Below are positions 1 through 6,134 of a stretch of DNA of 8,707 nt, piece by piece. Made by a program: the position numbers and the translations under genes. The notes under the pieces are model-generated. The model was given only the letters and a program-made list of their open reading frames with translations. It had not been told where the DNA came from and ran no database searches. Within the stretch, counting starts at the first letter, position 1. Every line of letters begins with the position of its first letter. The stretch is from ZLKRG08 sp051006515 (GTDB taxonomy: Bacteria; Actinomycetota; Actinomycetes; Nanopelagicales; Nanopelagicaceae), in NCBI GenBank assembly GCA_051006515.1, contig JBPCTD010000039.1:1-8707 (forward strand). The letters run 5' to 3'.

Positions 1-1217
1 GGCGTCCATTGTGATTCCCGATCAAAACCTAATCGTTCACAAAGTTGTGATGCGGATAATTCTCGACCACCGCCTAATTCCACTCTTGTTGCTACCCGTT
101 CAACCGCTTCTAATAAACGCCAACTTGGATTTAACTCGCTTAAATGTTGTGACAACATCGCAGTTTTTACTGTTACACCTTTAACTAATTTACCTGCAGA
201 TGCAAAGTGCTCTCCCGCAAGTGTGCGCATTAATGTGGTCTTTCCAGCACCGTTTACGCCAACAATTCCAATGCGCTCTCCGGGACCGATATTCCAATAA
301 AGATCCTCAATCAAAACTCTTTCACCGGCGCGAACCTGTAAATGCTGACACTCAAAAACCGTATTGCCCAAACGATTCTGGCTAAATTTCAATAACTCCG
401 TGTTATCACGTGGTGGTGGTTCAGTTGCAATTAATTCATTGGCGGCATCGACTCTGAATTTAGGTTTACTAGTTCTAGCTGGTGCGCCGCGTCGTAACCA
501 AGCCAGCTCTTTACGCAATAGATTATTTCTTCTTGAATCCATCGCAGCTTGCTGACGAGCGCGCTCTGCTTTTGCCAAAACATAAGCAGAATATCCACCT
601 TCATACTCTTCAAGATCTCCGTTAATAACTTCCCAAGTGCGATCTGTTACTTCATCTAAGAACCAACGATCGTGTGTCACCACAACCACCGCTAAATTCT
701 TACGATTCTTTAAATGTTCAGCCAACCAGGCAACGCCTTCAACATCTAAATGATTTGTAGGTTCATCAAGTAAAACTAAATCCAAATCGTCAATCAGCAA
801 TTTAGCTAAACTCACACGACGACGTTCGCCACCAGATAATGAAGCAAAACCTCTGGTAAACAACTCTTCTTGATAGCCACCGAATAACCCCGTGAAAATG
901 GCACGGATATTGGCATCTCGTGCCCATTCATGTGTTGCTTTCTCTCCTAAAACAACATCTCTAACTGTCGCGCCTTTGGGTGCATTATCAATCTGAGAAA
1001 GAATGCCAACATTGGTGCCACCGCTTCTAGTTACACGACCACTATCTGGCGCTTCTACTCCGGCAATTACTTTCATTAATGTGGATTTACCGGCACCGTT
1101 GCGTCCAACAATTCCAATGCGATCACCTTGGGAAACGCCGATGCTGACTTCGCGCAAGAGCTCTTTAATATCAAAAGCCTTGCTAACTGATTCTAGGTTT
1201 ACCAGGTTCCGCGCCAT
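1..1217 (-). CDS. ABC-F family ATPase, Uup-like (C-terminal part beyond window)
   Basis: Soluble protein with two ABC ATPase domains and no membrane segments. ABC-F proteins act on the ribosome or translation rather than in transport. The 405 codons visible cover domain 1: Walker A GRNGAGKST (38-46, K44), signature LSGGE (127-131), Walker B LVLLDEPTNHLD (147-158, catalytic E152) and switch histidine H182 in VTHDRWF. A charged linker follows (about 200-290, with RRNNLLRKELAWLRRG), which is the ABC-F interdomain arm. Domain 2 starts with Walker A GVNGAGKTT (320-328, K326). The second signature, Walker B and any C-terminal coiled coil lie beyond the window edge. The ATG at 1217 is chosen because an in-frame TAG lies three codons upstream and the protein begins as actinobacterial homologues do, with a short strand before 'VSKAF'. 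There is no SD; a TACTCT box 9 nt upstream suggests a very short leader or none. The ABC-F assignment is secure. The subgroup (Uup-like rather than antibiotic-resistance type) is inferred from overall resemblance. Confidence 0.95.
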   Translation of the reverse strand, partial: MARNLVNLESVSKAFDIKELLREVSIGVSQGDRIGIVGRNGAGKSTLMKVIAGVEAPDSGRVTRSGGTNVGILSQIDNAPKGATVRDVVLGEKATHEWARDANIRAIFTGLFGGYQEELFTRGFASLSGGERRRVSLAKLLIDDLDLVLLDEPTNHLDVEGVAWLAEHLKNRKNLAVVVVTHDRWFLDEVTDRTWEVINGDLEEYEGGYSAYVLAKAERARQQAAMDSRRNNLLRKELAWLRRGAPARTSKPKFRVDAANELIATEPPPRDNTELLKFSQNRLGNTVFECQHLQVRAGERVLIEDLYWNIGPGERIGIVGVNGAGKTTLMRTLAGEHFASAGKLVKGVTVKTAMLSQHLSELNPSWRLLEAVERVATRVELGGGRELSASQLCERLGFDRESQWT

Positions 1218-1226
1218 AGCGGTCTA

Positions 1227-1255
1227 AGAGTAGGCTCTTGCACCATGGAAGTCAC
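1227..1255 (-). promoter_or_regulatory. Candidate promoter of the ABC-F gene
   Basis: Read on the minus strand: a -35-like GTGACT (1255-1250, 4/6 to TTGACA), a 17-nt spacer, then a -10-like TACTCT (1232-1227). The start codon follows after 9 nt, so transcription would begin at or within a few bases of the ATG. The -35 lies inside the first codons of kynU. This is pattern matching only. Confidence 0.45.
1231..1236 (+). promoter_or_regulatory. Candidate -10 box of kynU
   Basis: TAGGCT (TANNNT pattern) ends 8 nt before the kynU ATG, the distance expected for a leaderless transcript. No SD precedes the ATG. No convincing -35 is seen: the hexamer about 18 nt upstream, TTCCGC at 1207-1212, is poor. 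The box overlaps the opposite-strand -10 of the ABC-F gene. Confidence 0.45.
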
Positions 1256-2519
1256 AAAACGCGAATATGCATTAGCGCTCGATGCAGCTGATCCGTTAGC
1301 TAAATACCGCGAACTCTTTGTTAATAACGATTCAAACCAATGTTATTTAGATGGAAACTCACTTGGCCGATTGCCAAAAGCAACTATCAAAGCGGTTTCT
1401 GACTTTATAACGAATGAATGGGGCAATGAAGTTGTTGCTGGTTGGGCACATTGGATCGACGAAGCCCAAACGGTTGGAGATTTACTTGGTCGAGCAGCGC
1501 TTGGTGCCGGTCCAGGTCAAGTTCTAGTTTGTGACACTACATCTATTAATTTTTATCAATTAGCGCTGGCTGCAATTCAAGCACGCCCAGGTCGTAAAAC
1601 CATCATTATTGATGAAGCGAACTTTCCAACCGATCGCTATATATTGCAAGGAATTGCCCGCCAGTTCGGACTCAACTTAGTGACAATCAATAATGAACCT
1701 GGTGAAACTGAATTTGAAAGAATAACACCTGAGATACTTTCAAAATATTTAAGTGATGATGTTGCGCTAGTTACTCTACAAGTTATTCAATATCGATCAG
1801 GTGCGCGCACTCCGATTAAAGAAATTACCGATTTAGTTCGTAAACATGGAGCTTTAACGCTTTGGGATGCTAGCCACGCAGTTGGCGCTATCGAAATGAA
1901 TTTCGATGCAAACGGTGTGGACTTAGCAGTGGGTTGCACTTATAAATATGGAAACTCCGGTCCTGGTTCACCAGCATGGATGTACGTCAACAAGAAAATC
2001 CAACGTGAATTGCAGGTGCCTATTCAAGGTTGGTTTGCACAACGCGATCAATTTGAAATGGGTCCTATTTTTGAACGCGAAATGGAAACCATGCGCGGTT
2101 ATCAAATTGCTAGCCCTGGTTTGATGGCAATCAGATGTGTGAAAACATCTTTTGAAATGATTGAGGCGGCAACCATTGAAGCAATCAACAAAAAGTGCGC
2201 AATAGGCACTGAAATGATGATTGCACTTTATGACGCATGGCTTGCACCACTTGGTTTTACTTTAAATACTTCAAGAATTACAGCTGAGCGCGGTGGACAC
2301 ATCTCGTTGATACATCCAGATGCCAAAGAAATAGCAGCGGCGATGCGTTCAGTAATAAATGTAATTCCTGATTATCGAGTTCCTAATTCGATTCGCTTAG
2401 CCATCAGTCCACTTCCTACTTCTTATACTGAAGTTTGGGATGGATTTGAACGCTTACGAGATTTAGTCGCAAGTAAGAAGTACCTTGGCTTCTCAGATGG
2501 AGGTTCACGCGTAACATGA
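1245..2519 (+). CDS. kynU: Kynureninase
   Basis: PLP-dependent cytosolic hydrolase (EC 3.7.1.3) that splits L-kynurenine into anthranilate and L-alanine. At 424 aa it is full length for the family. Visible landmarks: YLDGNSLG (34-41), phosphate-region DTTS (97-100), FPTD (127-130), WDASHAVGA (207-215, where D208 and H211 match the PLP-contacting Asp/His), CTYKYGNSGPGS (231-242, with K234 as the Schiff-base lysine), the arginine segment RGGHISL (349-355), and the C-terminal NSIRLAISPL (381-390). Usual bacterial sequences read YKYLN where this one has YKYGN, and GT at the substrate-pocket pair where this one has A289-S290. These are divergent but not disabling changes. The ATG at 1245 gives an N-terminus of normal length and has no SD, consistent with leaderless expression. 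Its TGA overlaps the kynA ATG, so the two form an operon. It is a kynureninase rather than a cysteine desulfurase because of the FPTD, YKY and RGGH set. Confidence 0.95.
   Translation: MEVTKREYALALDAADPLAKYRELFVNNDSNQCYLDGNSLGRLPKATIKAVSDFITNEWGNEVVAGWAHWIDEAQTVGDLLGRAALGAGPGQVLVCDTTSINFYQLALAAIQARPGRKTIIIDEANFPTDRYILQGIARQFGLNLVTINNEPGETEFERITPEILSKYLSDDVALVTLQVIQYRSGARTPIKEITDLVRKHGALTLWDASHAVGAIEMNFDANGVDLAVGCTYKYGNSGPGSPAWMYVNKKIQRELQVPIQGWFAQRDQFEMGPIFEREMETMRGYQIASPGLMAIRCVKTSFEMIEAATIEAINKKCAIGTEMMIALYDAWLAPLGFTLNTSRITAERGGHISLIHPDAKEIAAAMRSVINVIPDYRVPNSIRLAISPLPTSYTEVWDGFERLRDLVASKKYLGFSDGGSRVT
2499..2503 (+). promoter_or_regulatory. Ribosome binding site of kynA
   Basis: GGAGG lies inside the last codons of kynU, 12 nt before the kynA ATG. 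The spacing is on the long side, but it supports the ATG at 2516, which forms an ATGA stop-start overlap. Confidence 0.6.
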
Positions 2520-3310
2520 GCGAAAATTACGAATCCGCACTTACATACACCAGTTATTTAGCAGTTGATGAATTACTAGAGTTGCAACGACCGCTATCCA
2601 AAGGCCCTGAGCACGATGAGCTACTTTTTATCATCATCCATCAAACTTATGAACTTTGGTTTAAGCAATTAATTCATGAATTCAAAGAGGCACAACGCAC
2701 TTTAGAAGCAAATGAAACTCATAAAGCGCTTGCGGTTTTAGGTCGCATTCGAACCATTATGAAAACCTGCGTCAGCCAAGTTGATATTTTGGAAACAATG
2801 ACGCCGCTACAATTTCTCTCTTTCCGTAACTATCTAGCAGCATCTAGCGGATTTCAATCAGCGCAATTTAGAAAAGTCGAAGCGATATTGGGTCGCAGAG
2901 ATGAGAAATTTGCTAGCCACTTACCACCTGCCACACGTGACGAAATTTTAAATATGTTAAATGAGCGATCACTTTGGGATTCAGTTTTGGTTTATTTAGC
3001 TAAACATGGTGCAGAAATTCCCACAGAGATTTTAAACCGCAACTTTAAAGAGCACTATCAACCAAATGAGTTAGTTCAAAATGAACTCATTAAGTTACAT
3101 CGCACCAACCCAGAAGCAGCGATGGTCTGTGAAAGATTGGTTGATATCGATGAAGGTCTTCAAGAATGGCGTTATCGACATGTAAAGATGGTAGAGCGAA
3201 CGATTGGATCAAAGAGCGGTACTGGTGGTTCTAGTGGCGTTAAGTATTTAGCCAGTACTTTATTCAATCCAGTTTTCCCAGATCTTTGGGAAATTAGATC
3301 AAGCCTTTAA
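2516..3310 (+). CDS. kynA: Tryptophan 2,3-dioxygenase
   Basis: Cytosolic heme enzyme (EC 1.13.11.11) that opens the indole ring of L-tryptophan with O2 to give N-formylkynurenine. The 264 aa align along their length with the Xanthomonas campestris enzyme as I remember it: LTYTSYL (9-15; Y11 and Y14 match Y24/Y27), FIIIHQTYELWFKQ (38-51; F38 and the catalytic-pocket H42 match F51/H55), FRNYL with R104 (matches R117, the carboxylate clamp), SSGFQSAQFR (110-119), WRYRH (218-222; H222 is the proximal heme ligand, matching H240), and KSGTGGSSG (233-241; T236 matches T254). F100 stands where X. campestris has Y113; as far as I recall human TDO also has Phe there, so the change is tolerated. The protein is shorter than the X. 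campestris enzyme mainly at its N-terminus. The 4-nt overlap with kynU implies translational coupling. The 3' end overlaps the opposing nitroreductase gene by 17 bp. All visible active-site residues are intact. Confidence 0.97.
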   Translation: MSENYESALTYTSYLAVDELLELQRPLSKGPEHDELLFIIIHQTYELWFKQLIHEFKEAQRTLEANETHKALAVLGRIRTIMKTCVSQVDILETMTPLQFLSFRNYLAASSGFQSAQFRKVEAILGRRDEKFASHLPPATRDEILNMLNERSLWDSVLVYLAKHGAEIPTEILNRNFKEHYQPNELVQNELIKLHRTNPEAAMVCERLVDIDEGLQEWRYRHVKMVERTIGSKSGTGGSSGVKYLASTLFNPVFPDLWEIRSSL

Positions 3311-3875
3311 CAACAATCTCAGCTAGAGCTTTTCTAGTCGATACTGATTTTTCGCGCTCTGCCATCTGTGCCGGCAAAATATCGGTATCACCCTGTTTAC
3401 CAATTGCGAAAACTACAACTGGATCCAAGGTCGTTAAATCAAAAGTTTTACACATGGCATCATGGCTAAAACCTGTCATTTGATGGGTGGCATAGCCCAA
3501 ATGATGTGCTTGAAAAGTAGCTTGTGAAACTGAAAGCCCAACATCGTATTGATAGCTTGGATGTGGATCGCCATTTGCTCGCTGTCTAGTTCCACAGGCA
3601 AGAATTAACGCAGCAGAATTCTTTGCCCAAGCTTGGTTGAACTCTCCTAGACCTGCAAGGATTTGATTAAACACTTCATCGCCACGTTTGCCAACGAAAT
3701 ATCTCCATGGCTGCTCATTAAACGCGGATGGGGCTAACCGGGCAGCTTCAAGAATTAAAAGTAATTCGTTATCGGAAATTTTCGAATCAATATCAAAAGC
3801 TCGTGGGCTCCAACGATTTGCAATCAAATCATGAACATCTAATTCGGTAGGTGCTTTCTTCTCTACTCTAGCCAA
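3294..3875 (-). CDS. Nitroreductase-family FMN oxidoreductase
   Basis: Cytosolic flavoprotein of the nitroreductase superfamily: FMN-dependent, NAD(P)H-using, usually homodimeric. The substrate cannot be told from sequence. The 193 aa are normal length. Family marks: the N-terminal FMN-phosphate segment NRWSPRAFD (20-28, R21 and R25), LAPSAFNEQPWRYFV (47-61, N53 and Q55), the glycine-rich helix DVGLSVSQATFQAHHLGYAT (111-130), and a terminal RKALAEIV (181-188). The start is TTG at 3875, chosen because a strong SD (AAGGAG) sits 7 nt upstream and no ATG fits as well. The family's first conserved motif begins near residue 20, which is normal. The gene faces kynA, with their 3' ends overlapping, so it is not in the kyn operon. 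It is divergent from dedA across 56 bp. A role in kynurenine metabolism is not indicated. Family call firm, function unknown. Confidence 0.92.
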   Translation of the reverse strand: MARVEKKAPTELDVHDLIANRWSPRAFDIDSKISDNELLLILEAARLAPSAFNEQPWRYFVGKRGDEVFNQILAGLGEFNQAWAKNSAALILACGTRQRANGDPHPSYQYDVGLSVSQATFQAHHLGYATHQMTGFSHDAMCKTFDLTTLDPVVVFAIGKQGDTDILPAQMAEREKSVSTRKALAEIVVKGLI

Positions 3876-3882
3876 TTCGTAT

Positions 3883-3888
3883 CTCCTT
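3883..3888 (-). promoter_or_regulatory. Shine-Dalgarno sequence fixing the TTG start
   Basis: AAGGAG on the minus strand, 7 nt before the TTG at 3875. This is the best SD in the window and decides the non-ATG start. Confidence 0.8.
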
Positions 3889-3895
3889 ATAACTT

Positions 3896-3925
3896 AGGAC
3901 AGAGATTATCGCTAAACGCTACTCT
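3896..3925 (+). promoter_or_regulatory. Candidate promoter of the DedA gene
   Basis: A -35-like AGGACA (3896-3901, 4/6), an 18-nt spacer and a -10-like TACTCT (3920-3925), followed by 6 nt and the ATG. There is no SD before the ATG. The arrangement predicts a leaderless mRNA. It lies within the divergent control region of the nitroreductase gene. Confidence 0.45.
3905..3910 (-). promoter_or_regulatory. Candidate -10 box of the nitroreductase gene
   Basis: GATAAT on the minus strand. A transcript starting about 7 nt downstream would have a leader of roughly 20-25 nt carrying the SD at 3888-3883. No good -35 hexamer is seen at 16-18 nt upstream. Confidence 0.35.
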
Positions 3926-3931
3926 TTACCT

Positions 3932-4555
3932 ATGTCAGCCTGGATACACCAACAAGCAGATTGGTTGGTGTTACATAACTTACATATTCCACTCTTCTTC
4001 CTCCTGTTACTTCTCTCTTTTGCAGAAGCCGCAGCCTTTGTTGGATTTGTTTTACCCGGTGAAACTTCACTTTTAATTGGTGGAGTGCTTGCACATGCCA
4101 ATGTCTGGCCGTTGTGGCTTTTTATTATTGCCGCAATTATTTCGGCCATTGCAGGAGATTCCGTCGGATATGAAGTCGGAAAACATTTAGGACCAAGGAT
4201 CAAATCAAATAGTTTTGGCCGATTTGTCGGCGAAAAACGGTGGAATTTAGCGCAACACATCTTTGATAAATATGGTGGTTGGGCAATCTTTTTCGGACGC
4301 GCACAAGCATTGCTAAGAGCTCTCGTTCCAGCAATGGCTGGAATGAACAAAGTTCCTTATCGAATCTTTATTAAATGGAATGCATTAGGTGGAACTATTT
4401 TTGGCTCTTTGGTTGTTCTATTAGGCTATGCATTTGCAAGCAACCTTGATAAATTAGAGAAAGCACTTAGATATTGGGCAGCTGGATTCTTAATTCTTGT
4501 TTTTATATTAATTTTCTTTATAAAACGAGAAATCGAACGGAAACTCGCAGAATAG
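3932..4555 (+). CDS. DedA-family inner-membrane protein (VTT/SNARE-associated domain)
   Basis: Polytopic membrane protein of the DedA superfamily. Members support membrane homeostasis, and some have been shown to flip or scramble lipids such as undecaprenyl phosphate or phosphatidylethanolamine; which applies here is unknown. The 207 aa are typical. Hydrophobic segments lie at about 19-40, 58-77, 118-137, 150-169 and 182-198. The segment at 41-55 (LPGETSLLIGG) looks like the re-entrant loop. Four charged residues, E32, E44, R123 and R129, repeat the spacing (12 and 6 residues) of E39, D51, R130 and R136, reported as essential in E. coli YqjA. GDSVGYEVGK (75-84) and the segment 121-137 (R-x5-R, then VPAMAG) are family motifs. 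The common GRFxPxxR reads GRAQALLR, without the proline, which I recall as usual for actinobacterial members. No cleavable signal is evident. It is a single gene unit, with 127 bp before the next gene. Confidence 0.93.
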   Translation: MSAWIHQQADWLVLHNLHIPLFFLLLLLSFAEAAAFVGFVLPGETSLLIGGVLAHANVWPLWLFIIAAIISAIAGDSVGYEVGKHLGPRIKSNSFGRFVGEKRWNLAQHIFDKYGGWAIFFGRAQALLRALVPAMAGMNKVPYRIFIKWNALGGTIFGSLVVLLGYAFASNLDKLEKALRYWAAGFLILVFILIFFIKREIERKLAE

Positions 4556-4590
4556 AAGGCTGGACTTGCCTTTAAATTTTAAACTGATAA

Positions 4591-4622
4591 CCTTTTCTTC
4601 AGAACGAGCACTCAGGAAAAGG
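4591..4622 (+). repeat. Inverted repeat in the leader upstream of the aminotransferase
   Basis: Seven-base perfect arms, CCTTTTC (4591-4597) and GAAAAGG (4616-4622), enclose 18 nt. If transcribed, the stem would cover the AAAAGGAG stretch. No T-run follows, so it is not a standard intrinsic terminator for dedA. No start codon lies 5-13 nt after the GGAG, so it does not serve a visible short ORF. Its role is unknown and chance is possible. Confidence 0.4.
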
Positions 4623-4641
4623 AGAGTACAACTCAATCTCT

Positions 4642-4661
4642 GGTCGAAATCGACCTTGACA
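4642..4661 (+). promoter_or_regulatory. Palindrome plus TTGACA box: candidate operator or promoter element
   Basis: GGTCGA-AA-TCGACC (4642-4655) has perfect 6-bp arms, and an exact TTGACA (4656-4661) abuts it. The start codon is 21 nt after TTGACA. A -10 at 16-18 nt from it would fall on the start codon and none is seen, so TTGACA may not be a true -35. The sequence TTGACAATTGT also holds the small palindrome ACAATTGT (4659-4666). A regulator-binding site is plausible. No regulator gene is in the window. Confidence 0.4.
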
Positions 4662-4682
4662 ATTGTATGTACTGATTAACTC

Positions 4683-6077
4683 ATGCAGACCCGCGCTAAC
4701 CACGCACAAACGTTTAGACACACCCCAACTTCTATCAAGCCGCTCAATGATTCAAGATTGACGGCCCTTTTAGATCAGGAATGGGCAAGATACAAAGCAA
4801 CAACACATAAATCAGGTTCGGAAAACTCGGTAGCTAAAAAAGTTTTACCTTTAGGCGCTACTAGTTCATTCCAGCATTGGGATCCATATCCATTATCAAT
4901 CGTCTCTGCTAAAGGCGCATGGATGACTGATGTTGATGGACGCCAACTACTTGATCTCTCTATGGGATTCGGCGCGATGTTGGCAGGACACTTAAATCCT
5001 GATGTTGTTCGTGAGCTTCAAAGCTCACTAGAAGTGGGAACTTTATTTGTTACCCCATCACCAATCTCGACTGATGCTGCAGAGCGAATCTGCAAGCGAT
5101 TTGGCCTTGATTTAGTTCGTTTCACAAACTCAGGAACTGAAGCAACCATGTATGCCGTGCGTACTGCGCGTGCCTACACCGGCCGAAATGGCATCATGAA
5201 GATTGAAGGCGGTTATCACGGTAGCTATGACCCGCTGATGGTTTCAAGCAAACCCTCAATTAAAGATGCTGGTGATGCGCACTTGCCTACACCTGTTACT
5301 CCTTATGGTGCTGTGCCAGGTGAAGTTTGGGTTGTTCCTTACAACGACGCAGAAGCCGTAGAAGAAATTTTTAAGAAGCATGCTTCAGAGATTGCCTGCT
5401 TAATCATGGAACCAGTTCTAGAAAATATCGGAATTGTTTTACCTGATGCCGGATATCTAGAAAGAATCCGTGAACTCTGCACCCAATACGATGTAGTTTT
5501 AATTTTTGATGAAGTTAAAACTGGACTTACTGCTGGACCACAAGGTGCATCCGAAAGACTTGGCGTAAATCCAGATTTAATCTGCTTAGCGAAATCTATT
5601 GGTGGCGGAATTCCGCTTGCTGCATTCGGTGGCGATTATCGTTTCATGGAAACAGTAGTGGATGGCCGCATGGCACACTTTGGTACATTTAATGGTAATC
5701 CACTTGCGATGGCAGGCGTACGTGCAATTGACAAGATTTGTACACCAGAAGCGCTAGCAAAAGCAGAGAATTTCAATGATCAAGCCTTGCTAAGAATCAC
5801 CGATGTGATTAATGAATACGAATTACCAGCGCACACTGTTGGCTTTGGCGTTAAAGGTTGCATTACCTGGTCGCCGACACCAGTTAGAAATTATCGTGAT
5901 TACAAATCTACTGATTTTAAGATCGCAGAACTTTCTTGGCTCTGGTCTATTAATCGCGGCATCATCACCCCTCCCGGGTTAGATGAGCAGTGGTTAATCT
6001 CATTGGCACATGGTCAACGCGAAATCGATATCTTGGTTGAAGACTTCGTAGAGCTAGGTAAAACACTTCGCTCCTAA
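4683..6077 (+). CDS. Class III PLP aminotransferase, glutamate-1-semialdehyde-aminomutase-like
   Basis: Fold-type I PLP enzyme of aminotransferase class III, in the branch that contains HemL and beta-amino-acid transaminases. The 464 aa show a roughly 50-residue N-terminal extension, then the core: HWDPYPLSI (65-73), WMTDVDGRQLLDL (80-92), phosphate loop TNSGTEA (148-154), GGYHGSYDP (176-184) with the PLP-stacking Tyr-His, MEPVLENIG (242-250), IFDEVKTG (274-281, D276 pairs with the pyridine nitrogen), CLAKSIGGGIP (301-311, K304 is the Schiff-base lysine) and HFGTFNGNPLAMAG (332-345, T335 contacts phosphate across the dimer). It is probably not HemL itself: the HemL segment around 'WGP' is absent and the N-terminus is longer. 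The DPYPL segment recalls beta-transaminases, but the donor and acceptor cannot be assigned. An in-frame TAA sits two codons before the ATG at 4683, so that is the furthest upstream start. No SD precedes it. A 57-bp gap separates it from the exporter genes. Confidence 0.92.
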   Translation: MQTRANHAQTFRHTPTSIKPLNDSRLTALLDQEWARYKATTHKSGSENSVAKKVLPLGATSSFQHWDPYPLSIVSAKGAWMTDVDGRQLLDLSMGFGAMLAGHLNPDVVRELQSSLEVGTLFVTPSPISTDAAERICKRFGLDLVRFTNSGTEATMYAVRTARAYTGRNGIMKIEGGYHGSYDPLMVSSKPSIKDAGDAHLPTPVTPYGAVPGEVWVVPYNDAEAVEEIFKKHASEIACLIMEPVLENIGIVLPDAGYLERIRELCTQYDVVLIFDEVKTGLTAGPQGASERLGVNPDLICLAKSIGGGIPLAAFGGDYRFMETVVDGRMAHFGTFNGNPLAMAGVRAIDKICTPEALAKAENFNDQALLRITDVINEYELPAHTVGFGVKGCITWSPTPVRNYRDYKSTDFKIAELSWLWSINRGIITPPGLDEQWLISLAHGQREIDILVEDFVELGKTLRS

Positions 6078-6097
6078 AGCTTTACCGCTTAGCCAAT

Positions 6098-6127
6098 TTC
6101 AGATTTAACTCTTGCAAGTTATAGACT
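6098..6127 (+). promoter_or_regulatory. Candidate promoter of the ABC exporter operon
   Basis: A -35-like TTCAGA (6098-6103, 4/6), an 18-nt spacer and a -10-like TAGACT (6122-6127), then 7 nt to the ATG at 6135. There is no SD. Leaderless transcription is predicted. The same TAGACT box recurs 6 nt before the ATG at 8693. Confidence 0.5.
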
Positions 6128-6134
6128 CGCGGAT

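Noticed and set aside
1003..1227. Plus-strand frame of 74 codons near the start of the ABC-F gene, and similar frames at 200-555
   Set aside because: They run opposite the conserved Walker A regions and linker of the ABC-F gene, and their translations look like reversed coding sequence.
3919..4350. 143-codon open frame antisense to the DedA gene
   Set aside because: It lies wholly opposite a gene with clear family motifs, its translation is rich in Lys, Ser, Cys and Pro with no recognisable domain, and it has no SD or promoter-like box. It is a shadow of the real gene.
4591..4622. Inverted repeat as an intrinsic terminator of dedA
   Set aside because: The loop is 18 nt, the stem is AT-rich with 7 bp, and A/G-rich sequence rather than a T-run follows the stem.
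4616..4626. AAAAGGAGAG as an SD for a small leader peptide
   Set aside because: No ATG, GTG or TTG lies 5-13 nt downstream.
6075..6084. Ten-base palindrome TAAAGCTTTA at the aminotransferase stop codon
   Set aside because: It is short and AT-rich, includes the stop codon itself and has no T-run after it. Chance is the simplest explanation.
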